From Mucilaginibacter aquariorum (lineage in GTDB: Bacteria > Bacteroidota > Bacteroidia > Sphingobacteriales > Sphingobacteriaceae), in assembly GCF_024498135.1 (NCBI RefSeq), contig NZ_JANHOH010000001.1, positions 496,001 through 560,000 of the forward strand: 64,000 nt of DNA, read 5' to 3'. How positions within the stretch are numbered: position 1 is the stretch's first letter; each line of letters opens with the position of its first letter. Position numbers and translations under genes: made by a program. Below the pieces are notes generated by a model. That model worked only from the letters and a program-made list of their open reading frames with translations, did not search any database and was not told where the DNA came from. Of the stretch, positions 51,752 to 63,595 are shown piece after piece.

Positions 51752-51916
51752 AAACTATGCCGGTTCGACGCCGGCACACCTATCTTTCTGCTGTATTGAA
51801 TAACAAATTGCCGGGAACGGATGATTTTTCTTCACTCAATATAATATGATCGTAATGCGTATTTTAGATGCAGCCAAAAGATAAGCTTAGTGGATGATAA
51901 TATAAAAGAACTTAAA

Positions 51917-52558
51917 ATGAAAACAAAGTGGAGCAGTATTACATCAATTTTTATGATGATCGCAGGATTTATCTTAATTAACCTGCAAACCAGCGCCCAA
52001 ACGGGAGTTAGTGAATCTAATTTAAAAAAGGATACCTGGAAACCAGAGGCTGGTTTTGAAAGCCTTTTTGACGGAAGCACCCTTAATGGATGGTGTTATC
52101 GAAATAAAGAGGGAAAAGTCACAGAAGATTTTAAAGGAAAGACGGTGTCATCTGACGGACGCTATTCTGCTGCAAACGGAATCCTGGTGGTCAATTATCC
52201 GGTAGGGGCTGAACGAAAAATACAAGAGTCGTGGACCTTGCGAGAATTTCCAAAAAACTTTGTTCTGAAAATAGAATTTCGCGCATCAAAAAATGCGGAC
52301 AGCGGAATATTTTTACGAAAAGAGCAGCTTCAATGTCGTGATTACCTTGTTGCAGGCCCTTATACCGACCTGAAAAATTACCGGCCACAGGATTGGAATG
52401 TGATTACTGTTACCGTCAAAGACAATATTGCCCACTGCGAATGCAATGGCGAAGTATTGGAGAACGCGCTGATGTTACCTGCAACCGGCCCTTTAGGATT
52501 GGAGGGTGATCGTGGACAAATGGAATACCGTCATATTCAAATAAAGGAACTACCATAG
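51917..52558 (+). CDS. Exported DUF1080 (3-keto-disaccharide hydrolase-type) protein
   Basis: A 213-residue concanavalin-like protein with a signal peptide (ending TSAQ). Visible family features are FESLFDGSTLNGWCYRN, FVLKIEFRASKNADSGIFLRKE, WNVITVTVKDNIAHCECNGEVLEN and GPLGLEGDRGQMEYRHIQIKEL. DUF1080 proteins act on 3-keto sugars or other glycans. The start at 51917 is preferred because it gives the signal peptide; the frame extends to 51890. It lies near DUF6807 and Gfo/Idh/MocA genes that often accompany it. Confidence 0.9.
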   Translation: MKTKWSSITSIFMMIAGFILINLQTSAQTGVSESNLKKDTWKPEAGFESLFDGSTLNGWCYRNKEGKVTEDFKGKTVSSDGRYSAANGILVVNYPVGAERKIQESWTLREFPKNFVLKIEFRASKNADSGIFLRKEQLQCRDYLVAGPYTDLKNYRPQDWNVITVTVKDNIAHCECNGEVLENALMLPATGPLGLEGDRGQMEYRHIQIKELP

Positions 52559-52634
52559 TTTAAGATTCCGATGTAATAAGGAAGATAACCGGTGGTAATT
52601 CCATTTTTAAGTATAAAAGCTCAGTTCTTTCAGC

Positions 52635-53678
52635 TTACTTTTTAGCAAAGCTTCCTGCAAGCGTATTGAGTTGAGCTGCGCTGGTAGTTTGGCTGCCGTT
52701 GTTAATGACAACACGATACCGGAAAGTTACTGATTCCCCTTTTTTAAGGGTCAGCATTTTCTCGGATTTACTGTTGGTAAAGATCTTCTCGCCAAGTGGG
52801 TTAGCAGCAAATAAACCATATCCGCGGGCATGCCAAAAGGTTGGATAATTGGGGTTTTTAGGATGATCTATTATAGCGATGCTTACTGAATCGGCACCCA
52901 TTTTACCAAAAACTTTGCACCATACCCCACGGCTACTCCAGGCATCGTCTCCTGTTTTGCCGGCACTGGTTATATAATTACCATTGGCCACATGGTCTGT
53001 ACCGCCTTTTACTACGGTTACGTTGCCTTTATCATCAGTAAACTTCTGATCTTTAGCATCGGGCATCTGTAGCTCATGAGCTAAGCGCAATCCCAGCAAT
53101 CCATCTTTTGCATCCTTAAAAAAAGCATCCTTATCTGCTTTTAAAGTCGTAAAACGATCAATTACACGCTGGTTCTCGTTACCGCTAAATTCATAACGGG
53201 TTGTTTCTTCTACTATAACATCCTTTTGCTGATCGGTCCAGTTAGCATGGTAGGTTAATACACCGGTATTGCCACTTTTTGTCTCTAAAATACGGTCGGT
53301 ACGTATCCAGCCATAAAGGTTCTTTTTATTTGCAGGGATAGCGTAAGAATTATTCCAGAAATCTAATCCGTTCAAATTTTCAAAGTTAAACCAAAGGCCA
53401 ATATGATGCGGGTGATCTGTTGGGTCACCTTCTCTTGACTCGAGTGGGAAACTACGGGTAACAACAGTTCCATTAGCGGCATGCAGCGGATATAAAACCG
53501 GCTTTTCTAATGTATCGGGGTACAGGAAACTGGTAAACAGCTTGCCGCCGATAGAAATATCCACCTTGTTTTCATTTGCCGATTTCAGCACCGTAACAGG
53601 TTGCGTCTTTTGAGCAAATACTACTGAACCCAGGGCCATCACGACTATAAACAAACTCAAATTCTTAAATCTGATCAT
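52635..53678 (-). CDS. Exported DUF6807 (PmoA-family) protein
   Basis: A 347-residue periplasmic protein with a signal peptide ending VVFAQ. Conserved segments are FPLESREGDPTDHPHHIGLWFNFENLNGLDFWNN (His-rich motif, residues ~78-110) and VWCKVFGKMGADSVSIAIIDHPKNPNYPTFWHARGYGLFAANPLG. It is annotated as methane oxygenase PmoA-like by old names, but it is not part of methane monooxygenase; a role in sugar metabolism is more likely from context. Stop and start spacing (5 nt) couples it to the upstream oxidoreductase. Confidence 0.88.
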   Translation of the reverse strand: MIRFKNLSLFIVVMALGSVVFAQKTQPVTVLKSANENKVDISIGGKLFTSFLYPDTLEKPVLYPLHAANGTVVTRSFPLESREGDPTDHPHHIGLWFNFENLNGLDFWNNSYAIPANKKNLYGWIRTDRILETKSGNTGVLTYHANWTDQQKDVIVEETTRYEFSGNENQRVIDRFTTLKADKDAFFKDAKDGLLGLRLAHELQMPDAKDQKFTDDKGNVTVVKGGTDHVANGNYITSAGKTGDDAWSSRGVWCKVFGKMGADSVSIAIIDHPKNPNYPTFWHARGYGLFAANPLGEKIFTNSKSEKMLTLKKGESVTFRYRVVINNGSQTTSAAQLNTLAGSFAKK

Positions 53679-53683
53679 TCTAA

Positions 53684-55042
53684 TTAGTATTTAAATATTT
53701 TGCCATTTGCCATTACTTCCTGTGTTTTCTCATCAAATGTGGCTTTATAACCGGTATGGACGGCGGCATTGGTCATAATATTAGCTATAGAATGGCTATA
53801 ACCTGCCTCAACCGGTGCATTTGGCTCTTTACGGCTGCGTACGCATTCCATCCAGTTACGCACATGGTTTGACGTCAGTACATCCCCGCCGGTGTTGGCC
53901 GAAGCGACCACTTTTTCTGTATTCGCCAAACTGATCTCGGGCAGCAGGTTTGCTTTCATATTCATGGCAGCAGCCATCTTTTCGGTTAATCCCCCTTCCG
54001 AAGAAACTTTGTTGGTGTTCAGGTTTAATTCACCACCGTTTGAGTAATAGATCTCTGCCGGATGCTCTTCACCATTATGCATACGCGAGCCAAAGGTAAC
54101 CTGGAAGCCTGTTGACAGATCATCAAGCGGGCCATAATCAAAAGCGGCTGAAATGGTATCCCAGTTTCTGCGGCCATCTTTCCATTTATAAATACCGCCA
54201 TTAGCTACAACGCTGCGCGGATGTTTAAGTCCGCTAAACCAGTGAACGGTATCAATTTGATGGCTCATCCACTGGCCGGGCAGCCCTGATGAATATGGCC
54301 AAAACAGGCGGTACTCCAAATATTTCCGGGGATCAAATGCTTCATACGGGCGGTTCATAATAAATCGTTTCCAGTCGGTATCCGCTTCTTTTAACTGGCC
54401 TAATAATTCCGGTCTGCGCCAGCGCCCCGGCTGGTTAACATTCCAGGTTAATTCAACCATAGTAATAGGGCCAAATTTACCCGAACGGATAAAATCATTG
54501 GCAGCATGGTAATTGGCCCCGCTCCGGCGTTGCGAGCCTATCTGAACGATTTTACCTGATTCCTTGATGGCCTTAAGAGCAGCACGGTTATCTTCCATGG
54601 TTTCGGCAAAAGGTTTTTCCACATAGGCATCACATCCTGCTTTTACAGCTTCAATGGCATGGCGGGCATGCTGGAAATCGGCGGTGCTGATGAATACTGC
54701 ATCAATAGTTTTGCTATCATAAAGTTCTTCATTATTCCGGTAGGCCTTTACCTCATTCTGCATCTTATCTTTCCAAACAGCAGCACCTTCTTCCCTGCGT
54801 TGCTTCCAGATATCTGATACACCCACTACTTCAAAGTTAAGTTCCTTGTAATGGTTCATAAAACTGGGTATATGAGAACTTTTGTGCCTGTCTGAAAAAC
54901 CTACAACACCAACCCGTACACGGTCGTTAGCGCCAATAATACGTTTATAGCTCTTAGCGCTTGTCCAACTGGTTTTAGTAAGCAATACACCGGCAGTGGC
55001 CAATGCGGTTTGCCTGATAAAAGTACGGCGTGATTTTTCCAT
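53684..55042 (-). CDS. Exported Gfo/Idh/MocA-family oxidoreductase
   Basis: A 452-residue NAD(P)-dependent sugar or polyol oxidoreductase. The N-terminal RRTFIRQTALATAGVLL is a twin-arginine signal, as in glucose-fructose oxidoreductase. The Rossmann domain has VGVVGFSDRHKSS and STADFQHARHAIEAVKAGCDAYVEKPFAET, including the EKP motif. The C-terminal domain includes a GQWMSHQIDTVHWF motif with catalytic His. Likely a periplasmic, cofactor-carrying enzyme that makes or uses 3-keto sugars, working with the DUF1080 and DUF6807 proteins. Confidence 0.9.
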   Translation of the reverse strand: MEKSRRTFIRQTALATAGVLLTKTSWTSAKSYKRIIGANDRVRVGVVGFSDRHKSSHIPSFMNHYKELNFEVVGVSDIWKQRREEGAAVWKDKMQNEVKAYRNNEELYDSKTIDAVFISTADFQHARHAIEAVKAGCDAYVEKPFAETMEDNRAALKAIKESGKIVQIGSQRRSGANYHAANDFIRSGKFGPITMVELTWNVNQPGRWRRPELLGQLKEADTDWKRFIMNRPYEAFDPRKYLEYRLFWPYSSGLPGQWMSHQIDTVHWFSGLKHPRSVVANGGIYKWKDGRRNWDTISAAFDYGPLDDLSTGFQVTFGSRMHNGEEHPAEIYYSNGGELNLNTNKVSSEGGLTEKMAAAMNMKANLLPEISLANTEKVVASANTGGDVLTSNHVRNWMECVRSRKEPNAPVEAGYSHSIANIMTNAAVHTGYKATFDEKTQEVMANGKIFKY

Positions 55043-55298
55043 GCTGCTTTAAAAAGATTTTATTTAGGTTATTTATTTGAAATTATAAGCACCGGCCATC
55101 CGGCGGGCTTTCATCATTATATTTTTCTGAAAAATAGGTATCTGGTTTACATCGGTGGTTAGCCGACTAAACCAAATATCGATGAAATCATACAAAAAGT
55201 GATACTATTTTTTAGGATTAAATGTAACAATTATGCGGTCTTGCCATTTTAACCCTACTTAACGATATCAAAAGGTCGGTATTTCTTTTAATAGCAAT

Positions 55299-57959
<2,661 letters not shown>

Positions 57960-58181
57960 TTAGAGATGTGCAAATCCAAAAATATAATGTATGGTGTATC
58001 AAAACACAGTTTTTTAACTATATTTTTTTGCGTGCAATATGATGGAAGTAAGAGCGTTATCCATACAAAAGAGAGTTGGGGTCTTTGTGTGTTGAAAAGA
58101 AAAGCCTGACACTTTCGTACCAAGCTTTTATCCCGCTTTGACTTCTATGCTGGGTAGAATCTCTCACGCAGTATTGCTCTC

Positions 58182-58937
58182 TTATCGCTGATTTTCAGGT
58201 TTTGCGATCCAATCCGCGTAGTTTGTTTTGCCCAGGAAAACAGCAGCTTCGGGTACTAAAGTATCAGCAGTAATTAGTGCTCCTGAATATGGGGCTCGGC
58301 TATCGGATGCTACCTCATAGCTTTTATGCGTTGCCTGTAAATATTGCTTCACCCACACTGCCATATCAAATTTTTCGGGGCCGCCTATTTCCAGGATCTT
58401 ATTAGCTGGTTTTCCTAATGCTGTTTCAGCAACGAAAGCTGCCACATCTTTGCTTGCAATAGGCTGAATGTTGGCTGCAGGTACTATTACTTTGCCGTCA
58501 ACCACGCTCATTTGAACAATACCACCCGCAAACTCAAAGAACTGTGTGGCATGAACAATGGTATAGGGGATACCCGATGCCCTGATCAAATCTTCCTGCA
58601 CTTGCTTTGCACGGAAATAACCGCTGGCCTGTAGTTTTTGAGTACCTACTACCGATAAGGCAATATGATGCTGCACGCCTGCTGCCTTTTCTGCAGGTAA
58701 TAGGTTTTCGTTAGCCGTTTTGAAAAAATTCATCACCGCATTATCTTCAAAAGAAGGCGAGTTTGATACATCTACCACTACCTGTGCGCCCTGCAGCACT
58801 TCACTTAAACCTTCGCCGGTAAGTGTGTTAACACCGTTGTTGGGTGAAGCTGCAATCACCTCGTGCCCGGTTTGCTGTAATTGATTTACCAATTGGCTAC
58901 CAATAAGGCCGGTACCGCCGATAACTACTACTTTCAT
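58182..58937 (-). CDS. NmrA-like NAD(P)-binding protein
   Basis: A 251-residue atypical short-chain dehydrogenase fold: VVVIGGTGLIGSQLVNQLQQTG at the N-terminus, VDVSNSP, HHIALSVVGTQKLQASGYFRAK (the Tyr-Lys position is altered) and YTIVHATQFFEF. This matches NmrA/SDR_a5-like sensors or quinone-reductase-like proteins. No substrate can be read. It stands alone with AT-rich flanks. Confidence 0.88.
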   Translation of the reverse strand: MKVVVIGGTGLIGSQLVNQLQQTGHEVIAASPNNGVNTLTGEGLSEVLQGAQVVVDVSNSPSFEDNAVMNFFKTANENLLPAEKAAGVQHHIALSVVGTQKLQASGYFRAKQVQEDLIRASGIPYTIVHATQFFEFAGGIVQMSVVDGKVIVPAANIQPIASKDVAAFVAETALGKPANKILEIGGPEKFDMAVWVKQYLQATHKSYEVASDSRAPYSGALITADTLVPEAAVFLGKTNYADWIAKPENQR

Positions 58938-59046
58938 GATCTGTGTATTTAAGGTTAATTATATACCACAAAGATCGAACATAGTTCGCCTTAGAAAAAT
59001 TAACCTTGATTAAGAAATACGCATGTAAAGTAATTCCTTTAACAGG

Positions 59047-59850
59047 TTAAAATTTAACCAATAGCTTTTCAGAAATAAGCTTACCATCCTTGTAGTATTC
59101 AAAAATCCAATCTTCGCCCTTTTTCAAAACTATTCCGTTAGCAGTGGCATTACTGGCTATAAAATAGTTCTCTGCCGATGTTTTCAGGAGGGTTAAAACT
59201 ATTTTGGGGGTGGTGTCAATTAATTGATAACCGTTGGCTATTGCCTGGGCATACAACGTTCCCGCCGGTTGATTGGGTACGGCTTCGGTTGTTGCCTTTG
59301 CAGATGTTATTGAAGCTGTTACCTGTGATTTTACAGGTACTGCCGGGTTCGTTGTAGTTGTAACCGTTGGCTTTTCAACCGCTGCTGCAACTGTTGTTGT
59401 GGCTACTGTTGGGGCCGGTTCATTGGCAGATGCGTTATAGGTATATGAAACGGATGTAAGAGCATCTCTTAAGGCCATATCATAAGCCGCCCTATAATCT
59501 TTCTCCCGGCTTTTACCTTCTTTACTTTTTAAAATAATATTGCCCTGGCAATCTTTTAATAAAAGTGTAAGGCTGGTGGTAAACATTCCACTTTTCTCCA
59601 ATAAGTCGGCACTTAAGGCGCGGCATTTATTGTTAGCTATTTCGGCGGGCAATTCAGCATTATCAAAATAAACTGTAAAACCTTTTTCCTGTAAAAGAGC
59701 TTTGGTTAAGCTGTTTAGTAAATACTGATCATTTTGTTTAAGGAAACTGAATTTTTCGGGCACGACAACATACTTGTAATTATTAATAGTGTTTTGGGAA
59801 TAGCCTAAAAAAGGGAGTAATAAAAACAGCACTAAAACATATCTTTTCAT
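59047..59850 (-). CDS. Exported hypothetical protein
   Basis: A 267-residue protein with a signal peptide (LLLPFLGYSQ). The N-terminal half (YKYVVVPEKFSFLKQNDQYLLNSLTKALLQEKGF) looks like a globular lipoprotein-like domain. It has a low-complexity Thr/Ala/Val linker (about residues 145-195) and a C-terminal NGIVLKKGEDWIFEYYKDGKLISEKLLVKF. It resembles uncharacterised Bacteroidetes proteins; function unknown. Confidence 0.65.
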   Translation of the reverse strand: MKRYVLVLFLLLPFLGYSQNTINNYKYVVVPEKFSFLKQNDQYLLNSLTKALLQEKGFTVYFDNAELPAEIANNKCRALSADLLEKSGMFTTSLTLLLKDCQGNIILKSKEGKSREKDYRAAYDMALRDALTSVSYTYNASANEPAPTVATTTVAAAVEKPTVTTTTNPAVPVKSQVTASITSAKATTEAVPNQPAGTLYAQAIANGYQLIDTTPKIVLTLLKTSAENYFIASNATANGIVLKKGEDWIFEYYKDGKLISEKLLVKF

Positions 59851-60173
59851 ATAAAACGATTATTGATTCCTAATTAGATTAAATTTGATAGCACTAAAAT
59901 TAGCGTTATTTTTTAATAAGTCTTAGCGCTACGATTATTGGGTTTACGATTACAGCTTTTTTACTTTGGAGCCAATACCACTTCTTAAAAAATCCATCCC
60001 CCAATTAATGAGCATTATCCTTTCATGGTAAAAACTTTATCAAGTTAAGTACTTCGCGCATCAGTATGCCCGGTTCCCAACCTAGTTTGTCCGGTTCACC
60101 TGTTTATTGATGGTTCAAAAGCTATTGCACTCCTATGTTTGACTCATAAATCAAATAGCTAAATAAATAAATT
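59851..60173. other. 323-bp AT-rich spacer
   Basis: No gene or repeat is evident. It separates divergent genes and must hold the promoter for the nitrilase operon. Confidence 0.6.
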
Positions 60174-61175
60174 ATGGAAAATATTAAAAAATCAGCCACT
60201 CCAAGGGTGGTGAAGGTGGCGGCTGTACAGATCAGTCCGGTATTATACAGTCTTCAGGGAACTGTGGAGAAGATAATCAATAAAATAGGGGAACTGGGTG
60301 AGAAAGGCGTTCAATTTGCCACCTTCCCGGAAACCATCATTCCTTATTATCCCTACTTTTCTTTCATACAAGCACCGTATATGATGGGAAAAGAACATCA
60401 ACGTTTACTGAATGAATCTATAGTTGTCCCATCCGCAGAAACCGAGGCCATTGGTGAAGCCGCAAAACAGGCCAATATGGTGGTTTCAATTGGTGTTAAC
60501 GAACGCGACGGGGGGACTATCTATAATACACAGCTTCTTTTCGACGCAGATGGAACATTGATCCAGCGCCGTCGCAAACTTACGCCTACCTATCACGAAC
60601 GAATGATCTGGGGGCAGGGTGATGCTTCCGGTCTTCGTGCCGTTAATAGTGCCGCCGGGCGCATAGGGCAGTTAGCATGTTGGGAACACTATAATCCATT
60701 GTTCCGTTACGCCCTGATGGCTGATGGTGAGCAGATCCACTCAGCAATGTACCCCGGATCTTTTTTGGGGCCTTTGCACGGTGAGCAGACAGAGATCAAT
60801 GTTCGCCAGCACGCACTTGAATCAGCCTGTTTTGTAGTTTGTGCAACAGGTTGGCTTGATGCCGATCAGCAGGCGCAGATCGCTAAGGATACAGGTGGCC
60901 CCATTGGCCCAATCTCAGGAGGTTGTTTCACTGCCATTATAGCGCCTGATGGCCAAATTATAGGTGAACCTTTAAAAACTGGTGAAGGAGAGGTAATTGC
61001 TGATATAGACTTTGCACAAATTGATGCACGCAAGCGATTAATGGATGCGGTTGGCCACTACAGCCGTCCTGAATTAGTTAGCCTGGTTATCGACCGTGCT
61101 CCGGCAACTCACGTTCATGAACGCGTTAGCTCCGCAGGGTTTGATACTGAACGGGTACAAATTTTATCAAAGTAA
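60174..61175 (+). CDS. Nitrilase (Nit6803-type carbon-nitrogen hydrolase)
   Basis: A 333-residue nitrilase superfamily enzyme, hydrolysing nitriles or related C-N bonds. The catalytic triad is visible: FATFPET (Glu), RRRKLTPTYHERMIWGQGD (Lys) and LACWEHYNPLFRY (Cys, residue ~169). The CWEHYNPL and FPETIIPYYPYFSF motifs fit branch 1 true nitrilases such as Nit6803. It is the first gene of a three-gene run with an epoxide hydrolase and a cupin protein, 4 nt from the next start. Confidence 0.93.
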   Translation: MENIKKSATPRVVKVAAVQISPVLYSLQGTVEKIINKIGELGEKGVQFATFPETIIPYYPYFSFIQAPYMMGKEHQRLLNESIVVPSAETEAIGEAAKQANMVVSIGVNERDGGTIYNTQLLFDADGTLIQRRRKLTPTYHERMIWGQGDASGLRAVNSAAGRIGQLACWEHYNPLFRYALMADGEQIHSAMYPGSFLGPLHGEQTEINVRQHALESACFVVCATGWLDADQQAQIAKDTGGPIGPISGGCFTAIIAPDGQIIGEPLKTGEGEVIADIDFAQIDARKRLMDAVGHYSRPELVSLVIDRAPATHVHERVSSAGFDTERVQILSK

Positions 61176-61179
61176 TAAC

Positions 61180-62484
61180 ATGAAACCACTAAATATTATA
61201 ACCCGAACATTATTCTTCGGAATATTGACCTTTCAGTTTGCTGTTGCAGCTGCACAGGGTGTATCAAACGCAGATCTTAAAAATAATGAAAGCATTAGGC
61301 CTTTTAAAGTAAATATTCCTAATGCAGATCTAAAAGACCTTCGTCAGCGCATTATGACCACAAAATGGCCCGAAAAAGAAACAGTTGCTGATCAGTCACA
61401 AGGGGCAAAGCTTGCCAAAATGCAAGACCTGGTGCGTTACTGGGGTAACACCTATAGCTGGAGAAAAGCAGAAGCCAGGCTAAACGCTTACCCGCAATTT
61501 ATAACTAAGATAGACGGGGTTGATATTCACTTTATCCACGTTCGTTCTAAAGTACCTAACGCAATGCCACTTATTTTAAGCCATGGATGGCCGGGTTCTG
61601 TATTTGAATTTCTAAAAGTTATTGATCCTCTAACTAATCCTGTTGCCCATGGTGGGAAAGCGGAAGATGCTTTTGATGTAATTATACCGTCTTTGCCGGG
61701 TTTTGGTTTTTCAGGCAAACCGGCCGAAACCGGGTGGGATCCTGATCGTATTGGGAAAGCCTGGGGAGTTTTAATGAATCGCCTTGGTTACAAACATTAC
61801 GTAGCCCAGGGTGGTGATTGGGGTGCCGGTATCGTAAATGCGATGGCACTACAGGCCCCGGCAGGTTTATTGGGTATCCACAGTAACTTACCGGCTACCT
61901 TACCGGGCGATGTAGGCATGGCATTAGCTGCCGGCGGGCCTGCACCAGCTGGCTTATCTACACAGGAACGAACCGTGTTTGATGACCTTGCTAAATTTTT
62001 TAAAGAAGGGAACTTCGCTTACCTGGTAACGATGACCTCACGCCCACAGGCCGTGGGGTATGGTTTAACCGATTCGCCAGCCGGCCTTGCTGCATGGATG
62101 CTTCTTCATCCCGGTTTTGCTAACTGGTCTTACGGTGCCGATCCCAAACAATCGCCGACAAAAGATGAAGTATTAGACGATATCTCGTTATACTGGCTTA
62201 CCAACACTGCGGCTACGTCGGCCCGGATATACTGGGAGAACAGAGGGAGGCAGCTTATCAGCGCCGTTTCGCAGAAAACCGATCAGATCTCGCTGCCGGT
62301 AGCCATCACAGTATTTCCGGAGGATGTTTATAAGGCCCCCGAAACATGGGCACGGCGCGCCTACCGTAACCTGAGCTACTTCCATGAGGTAGAAAAGGGT
62401 GGTCATTTTGCAGCCTGGGAACAACCACAATTATTTACTGAAGAGCTGCGTGCAGCATTCAAACCACTTCGGTCATCACTATAA
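61180..62484 (+). CDS. Exported epoxide hydrolase
   Basis: A 434-residue alpha/beta hydrolase with a signal peptide (QFAVAAAQ) and the epoxide hydrolase N-terminal domain (IRPFKVNIPNADLKDLRQRIMTTKWPE). The nucleophile Asp is in VAQGGDWGAG, the HGWPG oxyanion motif is LILSHGWPGSVFEF, and the catalytic His is in EKGGHFAAWEQP near the C-terminus. I start at the ATG at 61180, giving the signal; the longer frame overlaps the nitrilase. Export suggests it acts on external or periplasmic epoxides. It is co-transcribed with the nitrilase and the cupin gene. Confidence 0.92.
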   Translation: MKPLNIITRTLFFGILTFQFAVAAAQGVSNADLKNNESIRPFKVNIPNADLKDLRQRIMTTKWPEKETVADQSQGAKLAKMQDLVRYWGNTYSWRKAEARLNAYPQFITKIDGVDIHFIHVRSKVPNAMPLILSHGWPGSVFEFLKVIDPLTNPVAHGGKAEDAFDVIIPSLPGFGFSGKPAETGWDPDRIGKAWGVLMNRLGYKHYVAQGGDWGAGIVNAMALQAPAGLLGIHSNLPATLPGDVGMALAAGGPAPAGLSTQERTVFDDLAKFFKEGNFAYLVTMTSRPQAVGYGLTDSPAGLAAWMLLHPGFANWSYGADPKQSPTKDEVLDDISLYWLTNTAATSARIYWENRGRQLISAVSQKTDQISLPVAITVFPEDVYKAPETWARRAYRNLSYFHEVEKGGHFAAWEQPQLFTEELRAAFKPLRSSL

Positions 62485-62502
62485 ATTAAAACAATAAAAC
62501 AA

Positions 62503-62907
62503 ATGAAAACGAACAATAATTTCCTGTTAAATGCAATCACTGTCATCAGTTTCATTGCATTGTTTATACCAGGTTTAGCTGTAGCACAGCAATCGGGAAT
62601 AAAACGGACAGAGTTACAGCGACACGATCTAAGCATACCGGGGCGCGAGACCGTTCAGGTGCGGATAGATTTTGAAAAGGGCGCGGCATTCGGAAAGCAT
62701 TCGCATCATGGAGAAGAGATCATCTATGTTCTTGAAGGGGAATTCGTATATGAGGTTGAGGGCCAATCTCCTGCAACACTCAAGGCAGGAGATGTTCTAT
62801 TTATCCCGGCAGGTGTTACCCATGCTGCAAAAAATGTGGGCAAAGGAACGGCTGTTGAGCTGGCAACTTACGTTGTTGAAAAGGGAAAACCGCTTGTTGA
62901 AATGTAA
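62503..62907 (+). CDS. Exported cupin protein
   Basis: A 134-residue cupin with a signal peptide (GLAVAQQ): motif 1 FGKHSHHGEEIIYVLEGEFVYEV (metal ligands H-H-E), motif 2 LKAGDVLFIPAGVTHAAKN (His). Small secreted cupins of this type are often isomerases or dioxygenases; the exact reaction is unknown. It closes the nitrilase/epoxide-hydrolase run and is followed by a strong terminator. Confidence 0.88.
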   Translation: MKTNNNFLLNAITVISFIALFIPGLAVAQQSGIKRTELQRHDLSIPGRETVQVRIDFEKGAAFGKHSHHGEEIIYVLEGEFVYEVEGQSPATLKAGDVLFIPAGVTHAAKNVGKGTAVELATYVVEKGKPLVEM

Positions 62908-62937
62908 GTGACAACCGTTAGATAAATAGGAGAGGGA

Positions 62938-62989
62938 GGATTCATGGCTTTGCAAGCGGTACGCTTGCGAAAGCCATGAATCCTTTTTT
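62938..62989 (+). terminator. Long terminator of the nitrilase operon
   Basis: A 21-bp stem (GGATTCATGGCTTT... with ...AAAGCCATGAATCC, one bulge) with a 3-nt loop GTA and a T run. It lies 16 bp before the convergent HopJ-like gene. Confidence 0.85.
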
Positions 62990-63004
62990 GTATGCCGACG
63001 GTTT

Positions 63005-63349
63005 TTATGGCTTCAAAACCAGGGCTTCTCCTTCAAAAGCTATACCCGGCCAACCGTGAGCCATAAACTGCCTGATATTTTGATGATCTGTGGCGGTTGG
63101 GTTAGCTAACACAGATTGGTAATGTTCTGCAAATAGGTGAAGGGTATCTGCTGCATCTAAGTTATTTATTTGAGCAAAGGCAAAAACTTTGGCACTACCT
63201 TGGTTTTGTGTTGCTTCATTATATGCATCGCCATTTTTAAACGCGGTAGGCTGATGCTGGTAATAAGTTTCTATAAATTCGATAACGTTATTAAACGCAA
63301 GTGTATTTTCCTTTAAAGCTGTAATTAAAGTACGTAGCTGTTCTTTCAT
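63005..63349 (-). CDS. HopJ-family protein
   Basis: A 114-residue soluble protein matching the HopJ type III effector family: LAFNNVIEFIETYYQHQPTAFKNGD, NEATQNQGSAKVFAFAQIN and IRQFMAHGWPGIAFEG. The family is named from Pseudomonas effectors, but it is widespread in bacteria without type III secretion, as here, so an effector role is not implied. It is a single gene. Confidence 0.9.
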   Translation of the reverse strand: MKEQLRTLITALKENTLAFNNVIEFIETYYQHQPTAFKNGDAYNEATQNQGSAKVFAFAQINNLDAADTLHLFAEHYQSVLANPTATDHQNIRQFMAHGWPGIAFEGEALVLKP

Positions 63350-63472
63350 TTGGCAATAATATTAAAAAATCACTTCCTGATGAAGGTTATCAATAATAAA
63401 CAATCAATTGAAATTGACCTGCCATGGCATATTTGCCAGTAAAAATAATACTCATAATATTTTTTTTTCAAA

Positions 63473-63523
63473 TACTTTGAAATGCAAAGTACTTTTGTTT
63501 AACTTTGTTACGCAAAGTACTTT
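63473..63523 (+). promoter_or_regulatory. Two operator-like dyads upstream of the membrane-protein gene
   Basis: Two copies of ACTTTG-N5-CAAAGT: TACTTTG-AAATG-CAAAGTA (63473-63491) and ACTTTG-TTACG-CAAAGT (63502-63518), 28 bp centre to centre. GCAAAGTACTTT is repeated at 63484-63495 and 63512-63523. They lie 73-123 bp before the gene and overlap promoter-like boxes, so a dimeric repressor is likely. Confidence 0.5.
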
Positions 63524-63595
63524 AAACGTGTTGGTATTGTATATCAAGCACTTAATTATATCAAAAACTATTTATAACTTATAAACTAAATTATC

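Noticed and set aside
51759..51775. T-arm-like sequence as a tRNA gene
   Set aside because: No anticodon arm or acceptor stem can be formed around it; kept only as a possible remnant.
50148..51775. Integrative element with an integrase
   Set aside because: No recombinase gene lies between the direct repeats; only a propeller protein is encoded.
63005..63349. HopJ-like protein as a secreted virulence effector
   Set aside because: No type III secretion genes are present and the family is widespread in free-living bacteria.
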